Assembly: GCA_943736015.1 (NCBI GenBank)
Contig: OX031065.1
Coordinates: 27,852,427-27,916,426, forward strand
Direction of reading: 5' to 3'
Origin: Tridacna crocea
Lineage: Eukaryota > Mollusca > Bivalvia > Cardiida > Cardiidae
Length of the DNA stretch: 64,000 nt
Below the pieces are notes generated by a model that was not told the origin of the DNA, searched no databases, and saw only the letters and a program-made list of their open reading frames with translations. Positions within the stretch are counted from its first letter, which is position 1. Each line of letters starts with the position of its first letter. Below are positions 40,986-51,682 of the stretch, in pieces. A program made the translations under genes and the position numbers.

Positions 40986-41684
40986 GTTTGTCAACTCAAC
41001 TGAAAGATAGAAAGATTTCAATAGAAAATCAAAACTCGAGTTTTCTTTTTTAAGAGAAGCCTGACAATTTTCAGATCGGTAAATCGGCATATTTCGGGGT
41101 ATGTACCGATCTGGTGCATATCAATCCACCAGATAAAGCCGAGGGATTTGATGGCTCCCATAACCCAAGGTATGCTGAATGTGACTGTCACCTGAGTATG
41201 AAGCCGAGATACCCACACCATGCTATGGGGCTTATAGCACAATCCATACATAAGAGAACTTAATATAAAGGTAAACAAGCATACATGCTCAATCACATTT
41301 GTCTCAGATTGAATCAGAACAGAGGAAAGAGGTTTACTAATGCTAAGGAGAAGAATGGATCACAAAGTGACAAATACAGTGTCACTTGTCTAATAATTCT
41401 GAATAATCTGCATGATAAGTGACAACTAAGGGCAAATATCGTACACCATCTCCCAGATGGGTAAATTATTACAACAGAAGTGGTTGACATTTTCTGCTAC
41501 TGCATAAGAAAGTTTAGAAAGTAATGCAGCAGAAGGAGCAATGGTTTATTACAAGAAATAGCCCCTTTCCTCTAAAGTGTTTTCAATAGTGTTGAGTAAC
41601 GTAATTCATCTTTTCCTCCATATTTATTTTTTTCTCCTTGATGTCTTTTGGAGTGTGAATGTTTGATCTGGAAATAAGAGTATA
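40986..41684. other. No gene seen
   Basis: ATCGGTAAATCGGCATATTT and GTACCGATCTGG form a short inverted pair near 41073-41113. Otherwise low-copy. Confidence 0.35.
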
Positions 41685-41866
41685 ATATGGTCGAGAGCTC
41701 CAAATAAGAGGGAGAGTGATGGTATCCTAAAGTCATTATTTCTCTTCCAAACCTATATTGTGGGTACTCATTAGAATCGTCTCGATGAGAGAATAGAGAA
41801 TAATAAATATTTTCAAGTTTGAAATCAAATTCACTCCCTCTATCTGGAGTTCTGATAGGATAATAA
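41685..41866. mobile_element. MITE D, copy 2
   Basis: GAGAGCTCCAAATAAGAGGG to CACTCCCTCTATCTGGAG, with GTGGGTACTCATTAGAATCG inside as in 10925-11119. This explains the long minus-strand open frame here. Confidence 0.72.
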
Positions 41867-42000
41867 TACACATTTTTAGAGATATTCAGAGCAAAAGCAC
41901 TTAGATCTTCTAAAACTTTTCCTCTATAACCTTGTATGAGGCATGCTCTATGAAAAGAGAGCTTCATGCATCTGCAAAAAGTATCCACCAGGGTCAGCCT

Positions 42001-42420
42001 CATCTTCGCAAACCAAGGCTGACAATTCACTAAGCTACTCTAACCTTGGCGGATCGAGCTTGATTTTTACATTCCCAAGTTACACTTTTTCATTGGATGC
42101 AGCCAGCTCTAACTTCAACCAATGAAATCGCTCATAGCATTTCATCTTCGATGATAATACATGTAATAGAATAAGGTAGCGACCTTTCAAATAGAAGGTA
42201 AACATGGAAATGCACGTGGATGTGTGCTTATGGCTTCATGTTGAATAATTGTATTCGTAAGCGGTTTGTAAAATGATATTTCACTGGCTTTCAGAAATAT
42301 GATGTAAAGGGGGGTAATAACCAGCATTCAATAGAGGGCGCATAGCAGGAATCTCGAAACCGGGCTCAATTAGCCAAGGTAAGATCCACGTAGTGATCAT
42401 AACCTTAGCTCGCGAAGATG
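42001..42420. mobile_element. Mutator-like MITE, 420 bp
   Basis: CATCTTCGCAAACCAAGG to CCTTAGCTCGCGAAGATG. 9-bp target duplication GGTCAGCCT (41992-42000) and GGTCAGTCT (42421-42429), one mismatch. Body (GGTAAACATGGAA, AATAATTGTATTCGTAAGCG) is the inverse of 18050-18542. Confidence 0.9.
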
Positions 42421-42605
42421 GGTCAGTCTGTGTCATGTGAAATTGATTTAACTATTGGCAAGTGTCTTTGTTTTACAATACTGTCTTTGTTTTACAATAC
42501 TGCAAATGAGAAAGTTTACCTTGAATTCTAACATGACACGCGAATTCGGCTCTATAAACACAGTGCAAGGAAAGCATGGTAAAATCTGCAACAATCCATG
42601 CAGAG

Positions 42606-42633
42606 TGACGTCATTCTATGTCGAGTGACGTCA
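42606..42633. promoter_or_regulatory. Two CRE-like TGACGTCA palindromes, 20 bp apart
   Basis: GAGTGACGTCATTC occurs twice (palindromes at 42606-42613 and 42626-42633), two helical turns apart. This is the consensus bound by CREB/ATF factors. No promoter or transcription start is evident nearby, so function is unproven. Confidence 0.3.
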
Positions 42634-42731
42634 TTCAATGAGTGGGTTATTCAATGGAATATAATCTTCATCTGCATATTTACTCCAAGTTTGAACTTGT
42701 TTTCCTTTCATTAAGAATTGGCGATGTTAGA

Positions 42732-42854
42732 ATCGAAATAATCTTCTTCCTAGCGTGGTTAATCGTTCAATAAACCACGTTGTGCGTTATGAGGTGCAAT
42801 AAATAAACCACTCATGCGATAAACCAACATAGGAATAAGATTATTTCTTTATTC
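42732..42854. repeat. Imperfect foldback
   Basis: GAAATAATCTTCTTCCTA pairs with TAGGAATAAGATTATTTC. Inner TAAACCAC repeats add to the fold. Confidence 0.5.
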
Positions 42855-43132
42855 AGAGGAGGAAAGCAAAGAAGATAGAGTTATAGTTCACAGAGTCTGT
42901 ACTCTGTCCAAAGCAATTAAAATTCCATTGATCTTTTACAAATATGATGAACTAAATAGAATCTGTTTTAATTAATCGCTTTTTCAAAATGTCAAAAAAG
43001 ATAATGGATTACTGTATCAAACAAAAGAAGGAAGTAACAAGTTTATATTGCTTTTGTTGTCCTATCAATCTTTTCCTCAGTGTTGTGACACCTCTATAGT
43101 TGAATGATGACACTGTGTCACTTTGTTGGTGC

Positions 43133-43359
43133 TTAACCCATTACCACACAATCCCTGCTTTTGACTCCCCTGAGAAAGAAGCGTTTGGAAAACACTGTGG
43201 GAAAAGGAGAAAATGCTGGTAACCAGCATTTTCTCCTTTCCCACAATGTTTTCTACCCTTCACAAAACAAATATCAAATTTTCAGTCACTTTTATTTTTT
43301 TGTCTGCAAATGCTTTCGATTTGGACAAGCCTAAAATATTGTCGTTTGAAATGAGTTAA
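43133..43359 (+). mobile_element. Family A element, forward, complete
   Basis: TTAACCCATTACCACACAAT to GTCGTTTGAAATGAGTTAA; ACACTGT on the left arm only. Confidence 0.95.
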
Positions 43360-43459
43360 CCCTACTGTGCAAAACTAGAGCTATCACTAAACCTGAATAT
43401 ACCACCCAACAGCTCCTTGTCACAAAAACAGGTCTTTGTCACAGAATGCAGAATGGTTT

Positions 43460-43716
43460 AGTACAAAAGTAAGAGTTGAAAAAAGTTCAAAGGGAGGTAA
43501 TCCTTTAACAAATCAGAACAGGGTCATGGAAATTGGACATACATAACTTCATATATATAGAAACCCTGTGTGTAAATTGGTGTTCAGTACGTGAAAAACT
43601 ATTTGAATATTGCTCCGCACAAATTCGTGTCTATGTACCAATGGACAGAGGGACGGATGGACAAAACAGCTGTGGCGATTCCAGTATACCCCTCTCCCTC
43701 ATTGTAGGGGAGTATA
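43460..43716 (+). mobile_element. Helentron-like 3' portion
   Basis: TTCAAAGGGAGGTAATCC, a decayed GGACAGAGGGACGGATGGAC tract, then CCAGTATACCCCTC..GGGGAGTATAAT as terminal hairpin. Confidence 0.6.
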
Positions 43717-44103
43717 ATGAATGAAACTTTTTAACTGATTGGAAAACCTATTTGTTTTCTGTTTTAAAGGTATCTTTAATCCTTAAGAGAGTGTGTAGAT
43801 CAAAGATCAGACTGTGAAATCTGATCATGATCAATGTCTGCAAAAGAAGCCTAGGGGTAATCTAAAGGATGTTTTATTACATAGCAGTAATTTTTCCAGC
43901 TTACATAATTATGTGTGTTCCAATCAGATTAAAATAACACACACAACAGAAAAACATCCAATCTACACACTGAAATATGGTTCCGAATATGGTTGGCACT
44001 GACTAAGCAATTGCATTGATTTGAAATGAATAAATTGATAGAAGGGTGATTGATGCCATTTTCAACTGCATTTCATTCTAATCAATGACAATTCATAAGG
44101 CTT

Positions 44104-44235
44104 GCCACACGCAAGAAGGGGCATTCAAACATTTGCGGAAAGTGTCCCATCATTCTGAGCAGCCTGCGCAGTCCGCGCAGTCTAATCCAAGGCGGCACAT
44201 TACGACTACCGGTACATTAGAATTTGTGCCACAGT
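44104..44235. mobile_element. MITE G, partial
   Basis: CACACGCAAGAAGGGGCATT, CAGCCTGCGCAGTCCGCGCA, ATTAGAATTTGTGCCACAGT. Confidence 0.68.
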
Positions 44236-44242
44236 AAACTTG

Positions 44243-44460
44243 CTTAACCCTTTCCCAAACGGCAAATTTTGGACAAGACCAAATTGAAAGCATTTTGCAG
44301 GTGATAAATTAACAGTTGCTAAAATGATTTTTTTTCTATATGACAGGGTAGAAAACATTGTGGGAAAAGGAGAAAATGCTGGTAACCAGCATTTTCTCCT
44401 TTTCCCACAACGTTTTCAAAAGGCTTCTATTCCTGACCAGGGATTGTTTGGGAAAGGGTT
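44243..44460 (-). mobile_element. Family A element, reverse, complete
   Basis: TTAACCCTTTCCCAAACGGC to TTTGGGAAAGGGTTAA. Centre is GGTAACC despite reverse orientation, so the centre has flipped relative to the ends. Confidence 0.93.
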
Positions 44461-44479
44461 AAAACAGAAAAAAATGGAA

Positions 44480-44560
44480 AATGTTGTTTCCGATAAACCT
44501 GCACAGACTCAGGGCGGGGGATCTGAGATGACACTTTATGCAATGGTCTAAATGCCACTT
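44480..44560. repeat. MITE G fragment
   Basis: AACCTGCACAGACTCAGG and GATGACACTTTATGCAATGG. Confidence 0.35.
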
Positions 44561-44752
44561 CATCGATAATGCAGGCTATTTTATTTTATTCATGTATATC
44601 CTGGATTTAAGCAGAACTTGGCAAAATCGTTGAAGTGTCAGACAAGCATTGCAAATGACTTTCTTTCATCTTGCAGGAACCTAATTTGGACAAATTTTTT
44701 TCCAAAGAGAAATCGTTCTAAGACATAAGCTTCCATTTGAACCTTCCATTTG

Positions 44753-44833
44753 AACCACATCTATTAAAATTTTGTCATCTATAAATTATCTCAGTCTGGA
44801 CGAATCTAAGGATCTGTCATCTAGAGTCAACTG
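44753..44833 (+). mobile_element. Family A B-end fragment
   Basis: TTTGTCATCTATAAATTATC, TCTGGACGAATCTAAGGATC. Confidence 0.45.
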
Positions 44834-44863
44834 ATCTTTCTGTATCTTATTGCTTTCGATTCA

Positions 44864-45072
44864 TCTCTTTACCAAACATAACAACTTAGCGTACAACCAA
44901 ATTTAAACCATCTGCAGACGACAAACATGACTCAAAAATTGAAATTTACTATGAGAAGGGTTAAAAGGGGAAAATGCTGGTAACCAGCCTTTTCTCCTTT
45001 TTCCCCATCAATGTTGCAAAAGCTATCTTTCATAGGGTTGTTAAAAGTTGAAAATATGTGGTAAAGGGTTAA
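44864..45072 (-). mobile_element. Family A element, reverse, diverged
   Basis: CTCTTTACCAAACATAACAA to ATGTGGTAAAGGGTTAA; centre AAAATGCTGGTAACCAGC. Confidence 0.8.
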
Positions 45073-45264
45073 TAATTATGTTTTAAGTTTACTGAAGTTT
45101 GTGTGCCCATACATCAAAATCATACAAATACAAAAGATCACATGTTATGTTTGTCATGTTTATTGTTGTAAATCCTAGTTCATTTTCATTATTTTGTCAT
45201 TATTTTTATATATGATCTTTTGTTATTTCCTTTTCTCAAAGGAAACATTTAGGAATTACTAGTA

Positions 45265-45320
45265 ATTAAACCTTTACCAAACAAAAAATTTATTTACTTA
45301 TCTGTAATGAAAGCATTATG
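45265..45320 (-). mobile_element. Family A B-end fragment
   Basis: TTAAACCTTTACCAAACAAA and GTAATGAAAGCATTATGC. Confidence 0.45.
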
Positions 45321-45386
45321 CATTATATTATGACAAATCAACTGTGGCAAAATTATTTTTGTCTGTAAGATAGTTTACATGTATAC

Positions 45387-45686
45387 CATGGGCGGATCTA
45401 GAGGGAGGATCGGGACCCCCCCTGGAATTTTGGCAAAAATGTTGTTATCGGATTCATGAAATGGTACTGGTTTGATATTGCACAGCATTTATGTAAAATA
45501 CGGTTATAAATTTAAAAGTAAAAAAAGGTTCTAAATGTGGAGACCTCCTCATGGTTAGAACTGGAAACGATGACTTTTCTTGTAAAGGGCTTACATCCAC
45601 TGAAATACGGAAATCAAAGTATCACATAATACGACAAGTGCGTTTTCTGTGGGACCCTCCCCTGAGAAAGATATCTGGATCCGCAG
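45387..45686. mobile_element. hAT-like MITE, 300 bp
   Basis: CATGGGCGGATCTAGAGGG at the left, CCCTCCCCTGAG..ATCTGGATCCGCAG at the right. Flanked by a perfect 8-bp duplication ATGTATAC (45379-45386, 45687-45694), the hallmark length for hAT elements. Confidence 0.8.
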
Positions 45687-45730
45687 ATGTATACTACTCG
45701 AAAAGGTGCATGTATTATATGGCTTGCCTT

Positions 45731-45978
45731 AATATATACGCAAAAAGGGGCATTCGGACATATGCACAAAGTTTCTTCATGGATCAGCCTGTACAGTCCG
45801 CGCAGGCTAATCCGAGATGACACTTTACGACTACATTAGATTTTGTGCTACAGTAGACATGCAAACAGCAGAAAATTGCATAAAAATGGAAAGTGTTGTT
45901 TTGGATCAGCCTGCACAGTCTAATCTGGACTGATACTTTAAACAGATGTCTGAATGCCCCTTTTGACGTGTTGCATAA
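45731..45978. mobile_element. MITE G, nearly complete
   Basis: CAAAAAGGGGCATTCGGACA, GTCCGCGCAGGCTAATCCGA, GATGACACTTTACG, and right end GTCTGAATGCCCCTTTTG. Confidence 0.78.
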
Positions 45979-45982
45979 ATGA

Positions 45983-46130
45983 GGAAATGCTGACCACCAG
46001 TATTTTCTCCTTTTCCCAAATGATTTCAAAAACTAACTCTACGGGTCACTTAAATACAGGACCAGAGCATGTTTTCCTTTTCCCACAATATTACAAAATC
46101 TCTCTTCCTCAGGGCCATCAAAACAACATC
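45983..46130 (-). mobile_element. Two family A fragments
   Basis: ACCACCAGTATTTTCTCC..CAAATGATTTC, then CATGTTTTCCTTTTCCCACA..CTTCCTCAGGG. Confidence 0.5.
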
Positions 46131-46264
46131 ATAGAGAACAGATGAGCCAAAGTCTACAAATAGTAAATGAGGTTAGGGATGAAAGTGTTCTTTTATAACT
46201 TAATAAATGTCAATTTGGAAGTTAACTGGTATAGAGATTGGAATATAATAACCTTTTCTCACAG

Positions 46265-46339
46265 GCAGCATTCCTTGTCGTCAAACAAACCCATATAAAA
46301 AACCTATTGAGAAATTCTAATTTACTATCAAGAGTTTGA
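46265..46339 (+). CDS. Weak candidate terminal exon
   Basis: AACCTTTTCTCACAG precedes a frame AAFLVVKQTHIKNLLRNSNL, then LSRV and TGA. No repeat match noticed in the window. Only an acceptor and an open frame of 24 codons support it, which chance can produce. Confidence 0.15.
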   Translation, partial: AAFLVVKQTHIKNLLRNSNLLSRV

Positions 46340-46599
46340 GTGAGGACAAAAATCTTCTTTTTCACTTCATGGTTTGGTCTTAATATGCCATTTCAAGCAG
46401 AATTTCTGTTGTTATCCTGGTAGTCGTAGTGCAACTATTCATGCATGCCTGGTGTTTTTAGCTGTCATGGCCTGCTGTCTGTGGTGTGTCCGCGTGTGCC
46501 TGCATTTGTACATGTGTTAACTTTCATTCTAAAAATCATTCTCCCCAAAAACTACCGATCTAACTTTTATGAAACTTCACAGAAATGATCCTGCCATGG
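46340..46599. other. No recognised feature
   Basis: Contains a TG/CG-rich stretch GTCTGTGGTGTGTCCGCGTG (46478-46497). Confidence 0.3.
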
Positions 46600-46745
46600 T
46601 CCTCTTCCAGCATTTTCTCCTTTTCCCACAATGATTTCTTCCCTACCAAAGAAAAATGTCATCTTTTGAACCACACTTAAATTGTCATCTGCAAATGCTT
46701 TCAGTTCTAGCCAGTCTAAAATTTTGTCATTTAGTAAAGAGTTAA
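46600..46745 (+). mobile_element. Family A element, right half
   Basis: Starts in the core at TTCCAGCATTTTCTCC, B-end AAATGCTTTCAGTTCTAGCC, end TTTAGTAAAGAGTTAA. Confidence 0.85.
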
Positions 46746-47205
46746 AAGGATTTATATTCTTCTTCCCTAACCGAAGGAGTCTAATTATGAGTAATAATTT
46801 GAGCTGATGCACTCCTTTTTGGAATTAATTGAAATAATATACAATTGATTGATGGAAAAAAATTAAGAAAGCAGTCATACTAGCTAACTTTGGCACTACA
46901 TGCTTGGGTGAGCAAAAAATGATGGTTGTCACACAGGTTTTTTGAGCAAGGACCAAAACAATTTCAGTCTCATTAAGAGACAAAATAATGGGACAGAACT
47001 GAAGTAAACAGTTTACCCTCCCTATATCAGTAGGGTATCTATTTATTCAGAGTAGTAGGATCCGATGTCAACAAGGGGCCATCTGCAATACCTGAAAATT
47101 AGCTCTCAAGTGTAATTACTGAGTGTTCAGACAATTACATTAGTTGACCATTGCTCCTATGTTCCCTTTTTTTTCCTGCTAAAAGCCACAGCAAGCAGTC
47201 TCTTT
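46746..47205. other. No recognised feature
   Basis: Low-copy AT-rich sequence. Confidence 0.35.
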
Positions 47206-47431
47206 AAATTTTCACAACACAATCCAATTTTTTTATGATGAGGAGATAGATGCTTTTTGAAAACATTGTGGGAAAAGGAGAAAATGCTGGTGACCAATAT
47301 TTTTTCTTTTTTCTACAATCTTTTCTACTGTATCAAAGACAAATTCCATCATTTGAGCTACATTTAAATAGTAATCTTCAAATACATGTACCTTTAAGTG
47401 TCTAAAATTTTGTTGTCGAGTAAGGAGTTAA
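47206..47431 (+). mobile_element. Family A element, forward, diverged
   Basis: CACAACACAATCCAATTTTT to TTGTCGAGTAAGGAGTTAA; core left arm at consensus, right arm worn. Confidence 0.83.
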
Positions 47432-47502
47432 GCATTGTGGCATTTTAGGATTCCACATCAATTTCACAGCTTTTGTGCAAACCATTCAGCTGTTGGGATA
47501 AA

Positions 47503-47686
47503 AACTCTTTGTCATACGACTAAATATTAGACAAAAATTAAAAAGATTTTCTGACAGAAGGTAATGTAGTTTAAATAATTTATTTCTTTTAGATAGGTAA
47601 AAAACATATTCTCCTTTTTACCACAATATTTACAAAAGGTTCTTCAAGGTTGTTAAAAACTGGATTGTTTGGAGTAGGTCTAAGCT
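47503..47686 (-). mobile_element. Family A element, reverse, decayed
   Basis: AAACTCTTTGTCATACGACT, CATATTCTCCTTTTTACCAC, GGATTGTTTGGAGTAGG. Confidence 0.58.
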
Positions 47687-48552
47687 CAAAAACCGAAGAT
47701 TGTCTGCAGTGTTCATACAGGCATTCATGAGTGTAATTCATCACAAAGTCTACTGCAGTGGTAGAAGTAAAAATATTGTATTTTAGGCACCTTCCTTTCT
47801 GTTGCAAGTATTTTGGTTATAAAGACTTATAATCATGTTATAAATACATACTCAGTATTTGACAATAAAAAACTAAAGCCACAAAATGTCAAATAAACTG
47901 TAATTATATTCATTATAAATATGTCACTCATTGTTACAGATACTGTATATTTTGTAATTCTATGTTGGCGGCCAAAGGCCTAAATATTTGAATAAAGATA
48001 TTGGTATTGTATTGGTATCGGTGAACACTCGGTTTCATTTCGAAGAAAATTACCAGTAGAAAATATTTTAAGTAGTTGCTTTTAGAGATAGACTGATAGA
48101 ACTTTTGATAGTTCACAATTAGCTGCTGTATGAAGTAAACATCTTCGGTCATGACAGAGATACAATATTCATTTAACATGTCAAATTTCCTGCAAAACCA
48201 CAATATATTATACAACAAAAGTGCCAAGACAATACCGCAATGTTTTATTCCAAAACAGCAAAACAGCAAAGCTACAATATTTCAGTGTTTGTATGATGAC
48301 ATAATGATGCAAGTAACAAGAGGGCTATAACAATACCTGGCCATTTTTTGGTTAAAAAAAAAACACTCAGGTTAAAGAAGGATAAACATTATATGTGTCA
48401 CTTTCTTCAGAGCACGAAAAGAACAGATACCAGAAAGTGCTGATGTAAATACCTCCATGTTATCTGTAATTATATGTTAATAGCTAAAGTCAAGCAGATT
48501 GGCAATTAGTGATTTTAATCAAGACTAATTCACAATGTCATCATAAACCTTC
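47687..48552. other. No firm feature
   Basis: AACAAGAGGGCTATAAC at 48317 resembles a Helentron-like 5' end. A possible acceptor CTTTCTTCAG at 48410 is followed by a short open stretch, judged too weak. Confidence 0.35.
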
Positions 48553-48700
48553 AAACTCTTTACTGAAAGACTAAATTTTAGTCTGGTCCAAAATGAAGTC
48601 ACTTGTAGGCGACAAAATGAATGTGACTCAAAACTTGAAATTTATTTCCAGCAGCGTAGAAAACATGTGAGAAAGAAATACAATGCTGGTTACGAAAATG
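48553..48700 (-). mobile_element. Family A element, reverse, left part
   Basis: AACTCTTTACTGAAAGACTA, CTTGTAGGCGACAAAATGAA, core up to CAATGCTGGTTACG. Confidence 0.72.
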
Positions 48701-48999
48701 AAAGTTTGCAAAAAATGCATGGCTCGAATACAAACCGCATCTGGCAGAATTTGAATGATGACGGGGCAAATATCTTTCTTTTTTGAGGTTTAACCCATTA
48801 CCACATAATCCCTACTTTTGACGCCCCTGAGAAAGAAGCCTTTTGAAAACACTGTGGAACAAGAGCTTCGCAAAGCGGCACATATATGCCCGAAGGGGCT
48901 TGTCAGTGAAATGAGTTGAAATGACGGAAGGGCCATGAATGAAGAGTAGATAATCTCCATGATATGTGAAAAGTATTAAAGGGCAATAGCTAAAAAAAG

Positions 49000-49900
49000 A
49001 AGGGTGGCATAGTTACAAATTTTGTGAATTGCTGTTCTCAACAAGGAGTTCTATCAGTTTTGAAAGGTTCAAGATCATAGCTTTTTTATTTTAGAAATTA
49101 TGGCCCAGACGAAAATTCAAAGAGAAAAACTAACAAAGGGCAATAACTAAAAAAGAAGGATGGCAGAGTATTGTTCTTGTGCAGTGCACTTCTTCATAAT
49201 GTGTTCTATTAGTCTTTGAAGTTCCAAGATGATAGGTTTTAAAGTTTGGGAGTTATGGCCTGGACAAAAATTCAAACTGAAAATTAACAAAGGGCAATAA
49301 CTAAAAAAATAAAGGTCACAGAGTTATGGTTCTTGTGCAGTGCACTTCTCCATAATGTGTTCTATGAGTGTATGAAGTTGCACGTTATTAGCTTTTATAG
49401 TTTAAAAGTTATGGCCTGGACAAAAATTCAAACTGAAAATTAACAAAGGGCAATAAGTCAAAAAATAAAAGTGGCAGAGTTATGGTTCGTATGCGATGCA
49501 CTTCTCCACAATGTGTTCTATCAGTGTATTAAATTCCAAGTTAATAGCTTTTATAGTTTAGAAGTTATGTCCTAGACAAAAGTTCAAACTGAAAATTAAC
49601 AAAGGGCAATAACTACAAAATTAAACGTCACAGAGTTATGGTTCTTGTGCAAAGCACTTCTCCATAATGTGTTCTATCAGTGTATGAAGTTGCAAGTTAT
49701 TAGCTTTTATAGTTTGGAAGTTATGACCTGGACAAAAATTCAAACTGAAAATTAACAAAGGGCAATAACTCAAAAAATAAAAGTGGCAGAGTTATGTTTC
49801 ATGTGCACTGCACTTCTCCATAATGTGTTCTATCAGTGTATGTAGTTTCAATTTGATACCTTTTATGGTATGAAAGTTATGGCCTGAACAAAAATTCAAA
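49000..49900 (+). repeat. Tandem ~156-bp units
   Basis: AATGTGTTCTAT recurs near 49198, 49354, 49510, 49667 and 49821. Each unit also has ACAAAGGGCAATAACT, GCAGAGTTATGGTTC and GTTATGGCCTGGAC. Confidence 0.87.
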
Positions 49901-50071
49901 GTGAAAAATTGGTTATTTCAGAAATCAAGGGCAGATAATTTTGGAACGCAAACAGGGATCAAAATTCTAAGACCCAGGTGCACAACTAGACATGATGGAG
50001 ATTCATTGTGGCAAGTTTCAAATAATTCCAATGAAAACTGTAGGAGGAGTTGCGCACACAAGAAATTGCTA

Positions 50072-50116
50072 ACGGACGGACGGTCGGACGGACAGACAGA
50101 CGGACGGACGGACGAC
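50072..50116 (+). repeat. (ACGG)n microsatellite
   Basis: About eleven ACGG-like repeats with GTCGG and ACAG variants. Confidence 0.95.
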
Positions 50117-50584
50117 CGGGGGTATAACATAATACGACCCTTCGGGCGTATAAAAAGGAGAAAATGCTGGTAACCAGCATTTTCTCCTTTTCCCACAATG
50201 TTTTCTACCCTTCACAAAACAAAATTCAAATTTTCTGTCACTTTTATTTTGTCGTCTGCAAATGCTTTCAATTTGGGCCAGTCTAAAATAATGTAGTTTG
50301 GTAATGGGTTAAAAGACCAATACCATAACCAATGAGCTAAAGAGATATCCCTCTAATGCTGCTGTTCTAAAGGTATTGTATATAAATTGGGACAAAGCCA
50401 TGCATGAAAGAATGGCCTCCTGTAACACCCCCTCTTAAAGTCATCAGTTATTGATGACTCAGAGCCTAATTAGGCAGAAAGTCCATTTTACAAACATAGT
50501 TTGCAACAAATGCATGACTGAAATACAAACTGCATCTGGAATGATTCAAACCCATGATGGGCAAATATCCCGGTTTTTCAAGCT

Positions 50585-50813
50585 GTAACCAATTACCACA
50601 CGAGAAAAATTTAGACTGGTCCAAATTGAGAGCATTTGCAGACAACAAAATAAAGGTGACTGAAAAATTGAAATTTGTTCTGGGAAGGGTAGAAAACACT
50701 GTGGGAAAAGGAGAAAATGCTGGTTACCAGCATTTTCTTCTTTTCCCATAGTGTTTTCAACAGGCTTCTTTCTCAGGGGCGTCAAAAGTAGGGATTGTGT
50801 GGTAATGGGTTAA
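50585..50813 (-). mobile_element. Family A element, reverse, complete
   Basis: GTAACCAATTACCACACGAG to GTGTGGTAATGGGTTAA. ACACTGT/ATAGTGT in both arms. Occupies the same site as the forward element in unit 1 of the duplication. Confidence 0.96.
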
Positions 50814-50920
50814 AAGACCAATACCATAACCAATAAGCAAGAGAGATATGTCTCTAATGCAGCTGTTAGGTATTGTATTTAAATCAGGATGAAGCCAAGC
50901 ATGAAAGAGTGGTCTCCCCC

Positions 50921-50955
50921 ACAGTAAAAACCAGGGATTGTTTGGTCAAGGATTA
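50921..50955 (-). mobile_element. Family A A-end fragment
   Basis: AAAACCAGGGATTGTTTGGT then CAAGGATTAA. Confidence 0.55.
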
Positions 50956-50969
50956 AACTTTAAACCTGG

Positions 50970-51030
50970 CTAAAGATGCTTTTGTGGAGAGGATAGATCA
51001 AGATCAGACTGTACAAAACATGCTCTTCTA
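50970..51030. repeat. Family C hairpin fragment
   Basis: GGATAGATCAAGATCAGACT with ACAAAACATGC. Confidence 0.45.
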
Positions 51031-51682
51031 TTAAACTCAGGAAGACAAGAGTATACAAGCTGTTGCTGGGTTTAATACAAGCAACTTACTATTGAAACAA
51101 ACAGTAAAAGTATAGTTCATAAGACAAAAATCTAGAGTATTAATTTTATCTGTTCTGTTTCTTATTCCAGAGGCTTGACAGAAACCAGTCTCAGATTAAA
51201 GTATTATACCATCTCTGTGGGCTGTGTCTTATACCTAGTTCACAACATGCTCTAAAATCACAGCAAACAAGCCCAAATCTTTGTAAAGAGTTTTCCTGAA
51301 ACCTGAATTTTCAACACCCAATTAACTAGTAATTGGGCTAATTTATGATGACCATCTGTATCAAAATACCAGCATGAAGTCGGGGCAATCTACCTTCATC
51401 ATTACATTCCCATACATCAACTCTTTGCTCATAAGAACTATGAGACAGGGCAGCCTGGGAATGTTGTTTTCACAAAATATTCTCATGAATATTCTCTAAT
51501 TCTGAATTTAGAAAGTAACACAACTTTTGATGGGCTAAACCTTCTGATATTGTATAGAAAGTGTCTAATATTTTGTAAACTATGAAATTTATCAAAAATT
51601 TTATCTAGAAACTGCAAGCTGCAAGTGTCATTTCACTTAAAGAATAATGTCAAGTTTGCTAAAATATTCAATTTGCTAAGAA
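51031..51682. other. No recognised feature
   Basis: Low-copy AT-rich sequence. Confidence 0.35.

Larger units (their letters stand above)
48858..50152 (+). mobile_element. Helentron/pearl-like element, 1.3 kb, complete
   Basis: 5' CAAGAGCTTCGCAAAGCGGC and TATATGCCCGAAGGGG. 3' CCCTTCGGGCGTATA is the inverse of the latter. Between them lie ~156-bp tandem units and an (ACGG)n tract. No coding capacity. Younger than the family A element it splits. Confidence 0.82.
48790..50312 (+). mobile_element. Family A element, forward, split by a Helentron-like element
   Basis: TTAACCCATTACCACATAAT to AAACACTGTGGA (48857), then AAAAAGGAGAAAATGC (from 50153) to TTTGGTAATGGGTTAA. The 1.3-kb insertion lies within the GTGGGAAAAGG arm. 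Confidence 0.93.
48700..50925 (+). repeat. Tandem duplication whose two units carry family A in opposite orientations
   Basis: Left flanks 48700-48789 and 50480-50584 share GTTTGCAA..AAATGCATG, ATACAAACNGCATCTGG and GGGCAAATATC. Right flanks 50313-50425 and 50814-50925 share AAGACCAATACCATAACCAA, GAGATAT, CTCTAATGC and CATGAAAGA. Between them unit 1 holds a forward element and unit 2 a reverse element. Confidence 0.88.

Noticed and set aside
41572..42030. 152-codon minus-strand open frame
   Set aside because: It overlaps MITE D (41685-41866), whose other copy at 10925 is not open, and runs to the TIR of the Mutator-like MITE. No motif recognised.
44677..44721. Apparent terminal exon (strong TTGCAG acceptor, EPNLDKFFSKEKSF then stop)
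   Set aside because: TTGCAGGAACCTAATTTGGA resembles a worn family A B-end (CTGCAAATGCTTTCAATTTGGA), so it is probably repeat-derived.
48411..48444. Possible exon after CTTTCTTCAG
   Set aside because: Donor GAT|GTAAAT is weak and the segment is only 34 nt; no supporting neighbour.
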